From positions 1 to 55,621 of the forward strand of contig JAFTUK010000027.1 of NCBI GenBank assembly GCA_017466325.1: a DNA stretch of 55,621 nucleotides, written 5' to 3'. The first letter of the stretch is position 1, and every line of letters starts with the position of its first letter. Made by a program: the position numbers and the translations under genes. Of this stretch, positions 26,522 through 35,172 are shown one piece after another. This DNA comes from Bacteroidaceae bacterium. GTDB taxonomy: Bacteria; Bacteroidota; Bacteroidia; Bacteroidales; Bacteroidaceae. The notes beneath the pieces were generated by a model. That model saw only the letters and a program-made list of their open reading frames with translations. It searched no databases and was not told the origin of the DNA.

Positions 26522-27466
26522 ATGATGGAACAGAATGCCAAGATATACGTTGCCGGACACCGCGGTATGGTGGGTAGCGCCATTGTCCGTGAGTTGCAGA
26601 GACAGGGCTACAACAACATCATCACCCGTACCCATGCCGAACTGGACCTGATAAACCAGGAAGCCGTAAACCGCTTCTTCGAGCAGGAGAAGCCCGAGTA
26701 TGTCTTTCTGGCTGCCGCCAAGGTGGGAGGCATCATTGCCAACCAGACAGCCCTGGCCGACTTCATGTACGAGAACATGATGCTGGAGATGAACGTCATA
26801 CATGCCGCATGGCAGAACGGGTGCAAGAAACTGGAGTTCCTCGGGTCTTCCTGCATCTATCCCCGTATGGCTCCGCAGCCCATGCCCGAATCATGCTTGC
26901 TCACGAGCGAGTTGGAGCAGACAAACGAGGCCTATGCCCTGGCAAAGATCAGCGGATTGAAGTATTGCGAGTACCTGAACCGCCAGTACGGTACCGACTA
27001 CATCTCCGTAATGCCAACCAACCTCTATGGTCCCAACGACAACTACCATCCCACACACTCCCACGTGCTGCCGGCCCTTATCCGCCGCTTCCACGAAGCG
27101 AAGGAACAGGGGCTTGACGAGGTGACGTGCTGGGGCGACGGTTCCCCTCTGCGCGAGTTCCTGTATGTGGACGACCTTGCCAACCTCTGTGTCTTCCTGA
27201 TGAACAACTATAGCGGAAACGAAACCGTCAATGCAGGCACAGGCAAGGAACTGAGCATAAAGGCACTGACAGAACTCGTCGCCAAGGTGGTAGGCTACGA
27301 AGGCCGCATCCTTTGGGATACATCCAAACCGAACGGCACACCGCGCAAACTCCTTGACGTAAGCAAGGCCAAGGCACTCGGATGGACATACCGCACGGAG
27401 TTGGAGGACGGCATCCGCCTCAGTTATCAGGACTTCCTGAGCAATCCCATGAGAGCAGAGAGATAG
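26522..27466 (+). CDS. fcl: GDP-L-fucose synthase
   Basis: The 314-aa SDR enzyme performs the 3,5-epimerisation and 4-reduction that yield GDP-L-fucose. It has the [18 protein letters not shown] loop, the [15 protein letters not shown] motif with the catalytic Ser and Cys, [16 protein letters not shown] (YxxxK), and YGPNDNYHP. Two Met codons open the frame, and the second (26525) is equally possible. It sits between gmd and fkp. Confidence 0.96.
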   Translation: MMEQNAKIYVAGHRGMVGSAIVRELQRQGYNNIITRTHAELDLINQEAVNRFFEQEKPEYVFLAAAKVGGIIANQTALADFMYENMMLEMNVIHAAWQNGCKKLEFLGSSCIYPRMAPQPMPESCLLTSELEQTNEAYALAKISGLKYCEYLNRQYGTDYISVMPTNLYGPNDNYHPTHSHVLPALIRRFHEAKEQGLDEVTCWGDGSPLREFLYVDDLANLCVFLMNNYSGNETVNAGTGKELSIKALTELVAKVVGYEGRILWDTSKPNGTPRKLLDVSKAKALGWTYRTELEDGIRLSYQDFLSNPMRAER

Positions 27467-27527
27467 ACATGGCATTTGAGTGCCATGCCTTGTAAAGAAC
27501 AAACATTGGTTATCCTTAGATACTATT

Positions 27528-30365
27528 ATGAAGAAACTATTGTCCCTTCCCCCAAATCTGGTAGAGTGCTTCCATGACGTGGCCGGTGTCAGCCGTGAGG
27601 AATATTTCTGCACCTCTGACCCTGTAGGTGCACGACTTGGCAGCGGAGGCGGAACAAACTGGCTGATGGAAGCCTGCCATCAGGACGAGGCTCCCGAAAA
27701 GACTTTCGAAGAGTGGCTTTCACGCGAGAAGCGCATCTTGTTGCATGCCGGAGGCCAAAGCCGGCGCTTGCCTGGTTATGCCCCCAGTGGCAAGGTGCTT
27801 ACACCCATACCCGTCTTCCGTTGGGCTCGTGGCCAGCGCATAGGTCAGAACCTCTTGCAGTTACAGTTGCCATTGTACCAGCGCATCATGAATGCCGCAC
27901 CTGCCGGGCTCCGTACCCTGATAGCATCGGGCGATGTCTATATCCGTGCAGGCAAGTTGCAACAGATTCCCGATGCCGATGTAGTGTGCTACGGACTTTG
28001 GGTAGATCCCTCCCTGGCCAAGAACCACGGTGTGTTCCTTTCCAAGAGGGAGACGCCCGAGGTGCTTGACTTTGTGCTTCAGAAGCCCTCGGTGGAGAAG
28101 TTGGGAGAGTTGATGCACAGCCACCTGTTCCTTATGGACATAGGCATCTGGTTGCTGTCCGACAAAGCCGTAAACCTGCTCATGAGCAAGAGTACCGGCA
28201 AGGGAGGCGAGATATTGAACTACGACCTCTATAGCGACTTCGGCCAGGCACTCGGCGAGAATCCTACCACCACAGATGCCGAGATCAGCCAGTTGAAGGT
28301 GGCGGTATTGCCTTTGCAGGACGGTGAGTTCTATCACTACGGCACATCGCGCGAGATGATTAGTTCCACCATGGCCATACAGAATCTTGTGTACGACCAG
28401 CGCGCCATCATGCATTTGGGCGTGAAGGCACACCCGAGCATCTTCACCCAGAACTGTTATCACGACATAAAGTTCTCTCCTACGAACCAGAACACGTGGA
28501 TAGAGAACTCGTGGATACCTTCCACTTGGACCTTGACCCACGAGAACATCATCACCGGAGTGCCTCAAAACGATTGGACAATCAGCCTTGTTCCCGGCAT
28601 CTGTGTTGATGTCGTGCCATTGGGCGAAAGCCAGTGGGTTCTGCGCCCCTACGGTTTCAATGATGCTATGCGTGGTGACCTGCGCGACGCCTCTACCGAG
28701 TACCTCGGACGCCCTGTGGGAGAATGGCTCTCAAAGCGTGGCATCTCTGCCGAAGAGGTGGACGGCAACACCGACTTGCAGAACAGCCGTATCTTCCCCG
28801 TGTGTGACAACATTGAGGAGATGGGCCGCCTGCTCCAGTGGATGATATCCGACACCCCTGCCGATATGACGGATGTATGGAGAGCATGCGAACGCCTCTC
28901 CGCCAACGAAATCAGCGACAAGGCCAACCTTCGCCGCCTTCAGAAGCAACGCCTGGAGTTCCGAAAGGCCAACCTTACCGCCCTGGCAAACAACCACAGA
29001 TGCAGTATCTTCTATCAGACTAACCTCGATGATTTGGCTCATGAATTCCATAATCTTCAGGTGCCGGTTCCCGAGTCTCTGCCCGAGACCGAACCTCTGC
29101 TGAAGCGCATCAACGACCACATGTTCCGTTCCCGTCTGTTGGAACTGAACGGACAGGACGGTTCTGAAGCCGGAGCAAAGGCATTCTCCTTGCTTGGCGA
29201 AGGACTGACGGAAGACGTGCTTGCCCACAAGCAGATGCCCCAGTTGGACGTGTACAGCGACCAGATAGTATGGGGTAGAAGTCCCGTCAGGATAGATTTG
29301 GCCGGAGGATGGACAGACACGCCTCCTTACTGCCTCACTTCAGGCGGCAGTGTGGTAAATCTGGCCATAGAGTTGAACGGCCAGCCTCCCCTGCAGGCAT
29401 ACGTAAAACCCTCGGCAGACTACCATGTCGTGCTCCGAAGCATCGACTTGGGCGCTATAGAAATTCTCACCACATGGGAGGAACTGGCAGATTTTGCCAA
29501 GGTAGGCTCTCCCTTCTCCATTCCCAAGGCAGCCCTGGCACTGGCAGGTTTCCTGCCCCAGTTCTGTCAGAAGAAGTACAAGTCTCTTCAGGAGCAGTTG
29601 AAGGACTTCGGATGCGGCATAGAGGTGACTCTGCTCAGTGCAATACCTGCCGGCAGCGGTTTGGGCACAAGTTCCATCCTGGCCGCAACGGTATTGGGGG
29701 CAGTGAGCGACTTCTGCGGATTGGCATGGAGTAAGAACGAGATATGCAACCGCACGCTTGTGCTGGAGCAACTCCTCACCACAGGAGGCGGTTGGCAGGA
29801 CCAGTATGGAGGTGTGCTCCATGGCGTGAAGTTGCTTACCACTCAGGACGGTTTCGAGCAGACACCCGAAATCAGTTGGCTCAGCGACAACCTCTTCACC
29901 GACTCCCAGTATCAGGCATGCCATCTGCTGTACTACACAGGCATAACACGTACCGCCAAGAAGATTCTTGCAGAGATAGTACGTGGCATGTTCCTCTACG
30001 ATACGGAACGCCTGCAACTGCTTGGCGAGATGAAAGAACACGCCCAGGATGTTGCCCAGGCCATTATGCGAGGCAATTACACGCAACTCGGCACACTTGT
30101 AGGCAAGACGTGGTATCAGAACCAACTGTTGGACAGCGGTACCAATCCTCCTGAGGTACAGGCCATCATCGAGAAGGTTCAGGATCTCTGTCTCGGCTTG
30201 AAGTTGCCTGGAGCTGGTGGAGGCGGTTTCCTCTATATGGTAGCAAAGGATCCCACTGCAGCCCTTCGCATCCGCGAGATACTTACAAAGGAACGTCCCA
30301 ACGAGCGTGCCCGTTTCGTGGAAATGAGCATGTCGCGTACCGGTCTTCAGGTATCGCGTAGTTAA
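27528..30365 (+). CDS. fkp: Bifunctional L-fucokinase/fucose-1-phosphate guanylyltransferase (Fkp)
   Basis: The 945-aa protein is close to the length of the Bacteroides enzyme. The N-terminal pyrophosphorylase half (about 60-450) has LHAGGQSRRLPGYAPSGK, and a beta-helix-like middle follows. The C-terminal GHMP kinase half (about 580-945) has the ATP loop PAGSGLGTSS (about 707-717), WGRSPVRIDLAGGWTDTPPY and the terminal GAGGGGFLYM. It salvages free L-fucose to GDP-fucose for surface glycans and glycoproteins. The start at 27528 was chosen because MKKLLSLPPNL fits the family; a frame extending to 27480 adds 16 non-homologous residues. Confidence 0.95.
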   Translation: MKKLLSLPPNLVECFHDVAGVSREEYFCTSDPVGARLGSGGGTNWLMEACHQDEAPEKTFEEWLSREKRILLHAGGQSRRLPGYAPSGKVLTPIPVFRWARGQRIGQNLLQLQLPLYQRIMNAAPAGLRTLIASGDVYIRAGKLQQIPDADVVCYGLWVDPSLAKNHGVFLSKRETPEVLDFVLQKPSVEKLGELMHSHLFLMDIGIWLLSDKAVNLLMSKSTGKGGEILNYDLYSDFGQALGENPTTTDAEISQLKVAVLPLQDGEFYHYGTSREMISSTMAIQNLVYDQRAIMHLGVKAHPSIFTQNCYHDIKFSPTNQNTWIENSWIPSTWTLTHENIITGVPQNDWTISLVPGICVDVVPLGESQWVLRPYGFNDAMRGDLRDASTEYLGRPVGEWLSKRGISAEEVDGNTDLQNSRIFPVCDNIEEMGRLLQWMISDTPADMTDVWRACERLSANEISDKANLRRLQKQRLEFRKANLTALANNHRCSIFYQTNLDDLAHEFHNLQVPVPESLPETEPLLKRINDHMFRSRLLELNGQDGSEAGAKAFSLLGEGLTEDVLAHKQMPQLDVYSDQIVWGRSPVRIDLAGGWTDTPPYCLTSGGSVVNLAIELNGQPPLQAYVKPSADYHVVLRSIDLGAIEILTTWEELADFAKVGSPFSIPKAALALAGFLPQFCQKKYKSLQEQLKDFGCGIEVTLLSAIPAGSGLGTSSILAATVLGAVSDFCGLAWSKNEICNRTLVLEQLLTTGGGWQDQYGGVLHGVKLLTTQDGFEQTPEISWLSDNLFTDSQYQACHLLYYTGITRTAKKILAEIVRGMFLYDTERLQLLGEMKEHAQDVAQAIMRGNYTQLGTLVGKTWYQNQLLDSGTNPPEVQAIIEKVQDLCLGLKLPGAGGGGFLYMVAKDPTAALRIREILTKERPNERARFVEMSMSRTGLQVSRS

Positions 30366-30456
30366 TCGTACAGGGGGGGGTATAACCCAATTAAATGCAG
30401 ATGAATAGGGCTGGTTCCACTTCGTTGGGGCCGGCCCTAAATCAATGTTGCCTCCC

Positions 30457-30501
30457 AGTCGGTCATTAGCGTTATGATGATCCCAAATCGCTCATTAGCG
30501 C
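30457..30501. repeat. Dispersed palindromic repeat family, copy 2 (two direct half-copies)
   Basis: CAGTCGGTCATTAGCG (from 30456) and CCCAAATCGCTCATTAGCG (from 30482) are two half-elements in direct orientation. The string CGGTCATTAGCGTTATGATGAT also occurs inverted at the right side of the copy at 3.4 kb, which shows a common origin rather than chance. Confidence 0.7.
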
Positions 30502-30539
30502 CTAACGGCCTAACGGCCTATTGGCCTATTGGCCTATTT
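30500..30539. repeat. 8-bp tandem repeat, five units
   Basis: The units are GCCTAACG, GCCTAACG, GCCTATTG, GCCTATTG and GCCTATTT. It begins inside the last bases of the dispersed repeat and lies about 240 bp upstream of the GH20 start. Such short units can change number by slippage. Confidence 0.75.
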
Positions 30540-30654
30540 GCTTTGCAGGTAGCATTAGTGCATTATTGTCACGGTATGATGGAAATTTAACTCTGTACAT
30601 CTGTTTCCGGAACACTTTTCATCCGATAAAGGTGGGTTCTTGAAATAAAAACAT

Positions 30655-30662
30655 TAACTTTG
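30655..30662 (+). promoter_or_regulatory. -7 box TAACTTTG for GH20 hexosaminidase
   Basis: The TAnnTTTG match gives a start near 30669 and a 5' leader of about 113 nt. No good -33 box was found, which may mean that an activator or alternative sigma factor is used. Confidence 0.5.
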
Positions 30663-30781
30663 CCATTGTCCGGAAGGATGTGAACCTGTTTGCATGGCTT
30701 TGGGAATGAATGACTCTGCATGTGGAAAAGTCATGACGATAGGAATGAATCGGTAAACTTAAATCTATATTATATATAATT

Positions 30782-33700
30782 ATGAAAAAGCATTTCTTAT
30801 CCCTGCTTTGCGTGTTGCTGGCATCGGTGCATGCAATGGCACAAGGTTTCCCTGCGGTAAGTACCGACCAGGAAACAAGGTGGTACCTGATCCAGTTTAT
30901 GAACGGAGGCAATGCCTTGATGGCTGAAACTGACGGTGCCAACATTACCACAGGTCCGGTCATCGGCAGCAAAGCACAATTGTGGAAGATTACGGGTTCC
31001 GCATCCGACGGGTATGTGTTTACTAACAAACTCGGCTATACCCTCAGCGTGGAATCTGCGGCCAAAAACCAGATGGTGCGTGCCCAGGCCTCTGCTACAG
31101 GCACATGCACATTTGCCATCAACACTACTGCGGTGTCCGAATATTCGGGTGCTTACGAAATCCAACCCAAGACAAACACCGCCATCTCAATGAACCTGTG
31201 GGGCGGACCTGCGGAAAACCGTGGTGTGGGCCTTTGGGACAAGGGCGACAAGAACAATCCGGTGAAGTTCGTGGATGCCGAGAGCCTGGCTAAGATAGAC
31301 AAGACTGCTCTCATTCCATACCCCAACAAGTTGGAACTAAGGGAGGGCACTTTGGCCGTTTCGTCCATTTCCGCCATTGCCTATGCCGGTGCGGAAATGA
31401 AGGAGCATGCCGAGGAGTTTGCCAAACAACTAAGCGTCTCCACGGGCATGACCATAGAAGTAAGGGAAGCGGGCGACGCGCCCTCTGCCGGCGAGATATG
31501 GTTTGGCACCGACGAGGTGCTTGCCAAGGAGGCCTACACCTTGAGTATCACATCCGAGGCTGTCACCATCAGGGCTTCCGAGTTCGGCGGTTGGTTCTAT
31601 GCCTTGCAGACGCTGAAGCAACTCATGCCACGCAATTTCTTTGCCGGAGAAAAGCAAAGCGATGCTGAGGTATGGACCCTGCCTTGCCTGAAAATAGAGG
31701 ACCGTCCGCACTTGGGGCATCGCGGCTACATGCTCGACATTGCCCGCCATTTCTTCAACAAGGAAGAGGTGAAGAAGGTGTTGGACATCATGGCCCTTTA
31801 TAAGATGAACCGTTTCCACTGGCATCTGACCGACGACCAGGGTTGGCGCATACACATCCCCGAGTATCCCAAACTCACCGAAGTGGGTGCCATACGCAAG
31901 GGTTCGTTTGCCAACAATGGCGACGGACAGAAATTCTTTGACGACACCGAGTACGGCCGTGGCATGTTCTACACTCTCGAGGACCTTAGCGAGATTGTCG
32001 CCTATGCCAAGGCTCGCAACATAGAGATCATCCCCGAGGTGGACCTCCCCGGTCACATGGTGGCAGCCGTTGCATCATATCCCGAACTGAGTTGCGACCC
32101 CAGCAAGAAGTATGAGGTACGCATTGACGGCGGCATATCAAAAGATGTTCTCAACGTAGGCGACGACCGTGTAATCGACTTCCTCAAGTGCGTGCTTGGC
32201 CATGTGGCAACCGTTTTTCCCTATGACTACGTCCATATCGGTGGCGACGAGTGCCCCACGGACCAGTGGAAGACCAACCAGATGTGTCTGGATCGTGTGA
32301 AGGAACTGGGGCTTGACGGCGTTCACCAGTTGCAATCATGGCTTGTGGAGGAACTGGGTATCTTCCTTAAGGAAGAGTATGGCAAGGACATCGTCGTGTG
32401 GGACGAACTCCTGCACAACTGGAACGACAACAACAAAACCAAACCTGTCATCATGGCATGGAACGGCATGAACTTCAGTACCCAGGCAGCCAACCGTGGT
32501 TTTAAGTCCATCATCGTGCCCTACCAGTATCTGTATATCGACTTCATGCAGGGAGAGGAGGGCGACCTCTTCGTGGACGAACCCTATCATGGCGGATGGG
32601 GTGTGAACACCGTGGACGAGATATATGGCCTCAATCCCCTGAGCGCCTTGAGCGGCAAGGAGGAATTTGCTCTCGGCGTGCAGTGCAACATGTGGACGGA
32701 GACCTGTAACGACATTGACGAGTTGGAATACTGCCTCCTGCCCCGCATGTTGGCCGTGTCCGAAATTGGATGGCTGCCCACGAACAAGAAGGACTGGACA
32801 TCTTTCTACCTGCGCTTGCAGACACATGACGAAATCTTCGACCACCTGGATTATCAGTATGCCAAGCACTTCATCCAGCCCAAGGATTACACCGGGCAGG
32901 AAAGCACCATCATGGAAGCAGAGGAAATCCTTGCCAAGAGCATACGTGGCGGTGTCGGATACCCCAGTGTAGAGGTGTACGATGCTCTGAAGAATGCGCT
33001 GGAGAGCACCGACGGCCAGGATGTCAGCGCCCTTGCACAGGCAATCAGTGACTACAAGGCGGCCGACATTGTCCAGCCGCAGGAGGGCAAGACCTATCAG
33101 ATTGTCTCTGCTTCCACCTACTACAAACGTCAGTACGAGGGTTCCACCATGTACCAGAAGGATGGCGGAGTGCGTTTCCATTTTACTCCCCAGACAGAAC
33201 CCGAGGAACTCTGGCAGTTCGTACCCACCGATGGCGGTTACCTGCTCAAGAATCTATGCACAGGCAAGTTCGTGAAGATGGGCGCTTACAACACGGCACT
33301 GGAAATGGTGGAGAGTGGCGCTACTCCCATCCGCATGGACAAGGCCACCATCGCCACCAAGAATTTCACATATATCCCTGGTGTGGTCACCCTCTCTGCC
33401 GTAAGTGGCTACAATGCCCAGATGACCGGTCAGGTGAAGCGCTTCAGCGCGGAACTCTCCGGTGATGTCTATGCCAAGGATGAGGCCGCCCTATGCTACA
33501 ACGGTACATGGAAGGTGGTGGAAGTGACCGACTTCAGTGCCCAGTTGAAGGGTCTTGTCAACAAGTGTGAAATCATCCTCCTCACCGCCCAGCCAGGCGA
33601 AATGGGCAATTACACACAGGAGGCTCTCGACTTTGCCGAGCAGAACATCATCCTTCCTGCCCAGAAGGCATTGGAAGAGGGCGTCGTTTCGGAGGAGAAA

Positions 33701-34309
33701 TACAACCAGTTCCTGGACATCTACAACCAGTTCATACAGATGCCCAAGACTTCCATCTCGCAAACCCTGAGCGAAGGCCATTACTATTATATCCGTAACG
33801 TGTGGTTCGGCAGATATGCCAAATACAACACTTCCGACAAGGGCTTGGCTATTTCTTCCACCAAGACCGAGGACGACACCTATCTCTGGCGCATAAAGAA
33901 GAATGCCGACGGCACCGTATTCATATACAGTAAGAAGACACAGACGGCCGCCTATCTTGCCTCCAACGCCGTTGACCAGAAGGTGAAGGTGGGCAAGGAC
34001 TATGCTTGGACACTGGAAGAGCGCACCCTCGACGGCAAGAGCGGCATCTGCATCATAGACGGAAGCAAGAAATACAGTTGGTACACCAACCCCGACGCCT
34101 GGACCTACATACTGATGAAACCCTTCTGGGGAGCATGCACATGGGAGTTCCAGAAAAGCGGTGTGGAGGTTCCCACCGGCATCGGCGACATAGAGGAAAC
34201 GGAAAACGGAAAACGGGAAACGGAAAACTGCTACGACCTGTCCGGACGTCAGGTTCGCAAAGCCGCCAAGGGTGTCTACATCACCAACGGACAGATTGTA
34301 GTGAAGTAA
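30782..34309 (+). CDS. Secreted GH20 beta-N-acetylhexosaminidase, multidomain
   Basis: The 1175-aa protein has a signal peptide (ending HAMAQG). An N-terminal ricin-like beta module (about 35-165) is followed by a GH20b domain (about 175-300). The GH20 barrel (about 308-700) has HRGYMLDIARHFF, NRFHWHLTDDQGWRI, EVDLPGHM and the catalytic pair in HIGGDEC (Asp489-Glu490). Two more ricin-like modules lie at about 775-920 and 990-1130. The C-terminal sorting-type domain ends YDLSGRQVRKAAKGVYITNG. It would release terminal GlcNAc or GalNAc from host glycans outside the cell. The linker before the last domain (about 1136-1150) is encoded by the gaaaacg repeat. Confidence 0.93.
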   Translation: MKKHFLSLLCVLLASVHAMAQGFPAVSTDQETRWYLIQFMNGGNALMAETDGANITTGPVIGSKAQLWKITGSASDGYVFTNKLGYTLSVESAAKNQMVRAQASATGTCTFAINTTAVSEYSGAYEIQPKTNTAISMNLWGGPAENRGVGLWDKGDKNNPVKFVDAESLAKIDKTALIPYPNKLELREGTLAVSSISAIAYAGAEMKEHAEEFAKQLSVSTGMTIEVREAGDAPSAGEIWFGTDEVLAKEAYTLSITSEAVTIRASEFGGWFYALQTLKQLMPRNFFAGEKQSDAEVWTLPCLKIEDRPHLGHRGYMLDIARHFFNKEEVKKVLDIMALYKMNRFHWHLTDDQGWRIHIPEYPKLTEVGAIRKGSFANNGDGQKFFDDTEYGRGMFYTLEDLSEIVAYAKARNIEIIPEVDLPGHMVAAVASYPELSCDPSKKYEVRIDGGISKDVLNVGDDRVIDFLKCVLGHVATVFPYDYVHIGGDECPTDQWKTNQMCLDRVKELGLDGVHQLQSWLVEELGIFLKEEYGKDIVVWDELLHNWNDNNKTKPVIMAWNGMNFSTQAANRGFKSIIVPYQYLYIDFMQGEEGDLFVDEPYHGGWGVNTVDEIYGLNPLSALSGKEEFALGVQCNMWTETCNDIDELEYCLLPRMLAVSEIGWLPTNKKDWTSFYLRLQTHDEIFDHLDYQYAKHFIQPKDYTGQESTIMEAEEILAKSIRGGVGYPSVEVYDALKNALESTDGQDVSALAQAISDYKAADIVQPQEGKTYQIVSASTYYKRQYEGSTMYQKDGGVRFHFTPQTEPEELWQFVPTDGGYLLKNLCTGKFVKMGAYNTALEMVESGATPIRMDKATIATKNFTYIPGVVTLSAVSGYNAQMTGQVKRFSAELSGDVYAKDEAALCYNGTWKVVEVTDFSAQLKGLVNKCEIILLTAQPGEMGNYTQEALDFAEQNIILPAQKALEEGVVSEEKYNQFLDIYNQFIQMPKTSISQTLSEGHYYYIRNVWFGRYAKYNTSDKGLAISSTKTEDDTYLWRIKKNADGTVFIYSKKTQTAAYLASNAVDQKVKVGKDYAWTLEERTLDGKSGICIIDGSKKYSWYTNPDAWTYILMKPFWGACTWEFQKSGVEVPTGIGDIEETENGKRETENCYDLSGRQVRKAAKGVYITNGQIVVK

Positions 34310-34311
34310 AG

Positions 34312-34410
34312 CAATAAGCATCTGCCATCTACGACCTGAGTGGCAGCCGTGTCACCGCTCCAGCAAAGGGCATCTATATTGTGGACGGAAAGAAGCAGGT
34401 TATCCGGTAA
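34312..34410 (+). pseudogene. Orphan C-terminal sorting-domain remnant
   Basis: Just after the GH20 stop, in a different frame, 34324-34410 encodes AIYDLSGSRVTAPAKGIYIV... ending in VIR and a stop. It is a full YDLSGxxV-type C-terminal domain of 28 residues without a start codon or a protein in front. It looks like the original or a replaced tail of the hexosaminidase, stranded when the present tail was acquired. Confidence 0.75.
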
Positions 34411-34432
34411 TTGGAATTGGACTTATTTATGA

Positions 34433-34472
34433 AACGAGAGGATGCTCCTGAATTCAGGGACATCCTCTCGTT
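34433..34472 (+). terminator. Strong hairpin terminator after the GH20 gene
   Basis: AACGAGAGGATG (34433-34444) pairs perfectly with CATCCTCTCGTT (34461-34472), and the loop itself contains the palindrome CCTGAATTCAGG. It probably ends the hexosaminidase transcript, though the downstream U-tract is short. Confidence 0.7.
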
Positions 34473-34504
34473 GTGATATGTGTTGCTCCTCCCGTGTCTT
34501 TGCC

Positions 34505-34573
34505 AGTCCTCATAGTATAAGGACTTGAGTCCTCCTACTACGAGGACTGCAGTCCTCTTACTATGAGGACTCG
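34505..34573. repeat. Tandem palindrome array C (three 23-bp units)
   Basis: Units start at 34505, 34528 and 34551. Each is AGTCCTC, a 7-nt spacer, (G/A)AGGACT and 2 nt. The array ends exactly one base before the stop codon of the leftward DUF6078-like gene at 34574. Geometry is the same as arrays A, B and D (7-nt arms, 2-nt centre), but the arm sequence is unrelated. Confidence 0.82.
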
Positions 34574-35008
34574 TCATTCGTTCCAGTTGAAGGCCTCCAG
34601 ATACGAGTCGAACTTGTACTCGTCCTTGATGCCTAACTGGTGCAGTGTCTCCATTATCAGGTCCTGTTCCTGCAGTGTCAGCAAGGTTTTGCCGTTGCGA
34701 CGCTCAAAATACGGGTTGCGGCCGAACTTTTTCTGCAGTATGTCCAGGAACTTCTGATACTGTTCCTGTGTCATCTTCTTCTGGAAGTTGGTAAATCCCT
34801 TTGCGTAAACCACCGGAGTGTTGTCGCGGAAATATTTGCACCCTTCAGTTTGCGTGCACTTTTCCGGATTTACGATATGCATATATTCCTGACTCTTTAC
34901 CAGGGTGATGAATGCATTGCGCCTGAGGCAACGTTGCGCCAATGGACAATCCGCATGCAGGCATACGGGATAGTGCGATGGAGTAGAGGTATGAATCTTC
35001 TTCGGCAT
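34574..35008 (-). CDS. DUF6078-like family protein (intact copy)
   Basis: The 144-aa cytoplasmic-looking protein has a Cys-rich N-terminus (YPVCLHADCPLAQRCLRR, then EKCTQTEGC), which may bind metal. The TPVVYAKGFTNFQ motif follows, then a helical C-terminal part (YQKFLDILQKKFGRNPYF, LTLQEQDLIMETLHQLG). It is paralogous to the frameshifted gene at 16.2-16.6 kb. The start at 35008 was chosen because a longer frame (to 35038) would begin inside the promoter -7 box, and because MPKKIH matches the MPKQFT start of the paralogue. The family label is from memory and its function is unknown. Its 3' end abuts tandem palindrome array C. Confidence 0.8.
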   Translation of the reverse strand: MPKKIHTSTPSHYPVCLHADCPLAQRCLRRNAFITLVKSQEYMHIVNPEKCTQTEGCKYFRDNTPVVYAKGFTNFQKKMTQEQYQKFLDILQKKFGRNPYFERRNGKTLLTLQEQDLIMETLHQLGIKDEYKFDSYLEAFNWNE

Positions 35009-35035
35009 GGTATTTATATGTATCTTCTGCACCTG

Positions 35036-35043
35036 CAAAGATA
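35036..35043 (-). promoter_or_regulatory. -7 box TATCTTTG for the intact DUF6078-like gene (minus)
   Basis: The plus-strand CAAAGATA gives TATCTTTG on the minus strand, the same octamer as upstream of the paralogue. Transcription from about 35029 leaves a leader of about 20 nt to the ATG at 35008. Confidence 0.65.
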
Positions 35044-35159
35044 TATCATTGTTGCGGATAAAGCAAGCATCCTCTGCTCTTGTTTTGTTTTTCTGAGAAT
35101 ATCTTTGTTGCTAAGGATAAATTTATTTAGTAATTTTTCGTTGTTTTTAAAATAAATTA

Positions 35160-35167
35160 TATATTTG
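35160..35167 (+). promoter_or_regulatory. -7 box TATATTTG for candidate structured RNA
   Basis: This is a TAnnTTTG match. TTTC at 35136-35139 sits at the 20-bp spacing where TTTG is expected. Transcription would start near 35174. Confidence 0.55.
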
Positions 35168-35172
35168 CACAG

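Larger units (their letters stand above)
30366..30781. other. Intergenic region with repeats upstream of GH20 gene
   Basis: This 416-bp gap contains no gene. It holds two direct copies of the CGGTCATTAG repeat (30457-30501), a five-fold 8-bp tandem (30500-30539), a G-run just after the fkp stop, and the promoter and leader of the hexosaminidase gene (from about 30655). Confidence 0.6.

Noticed and set aside
27480-27527. 16-residue upstream extension of Fkp
   Set aside because: MKKLLSLPPN at 27528 fits the family start and length; the extension begins in the fcl-fkp gap and looks random.
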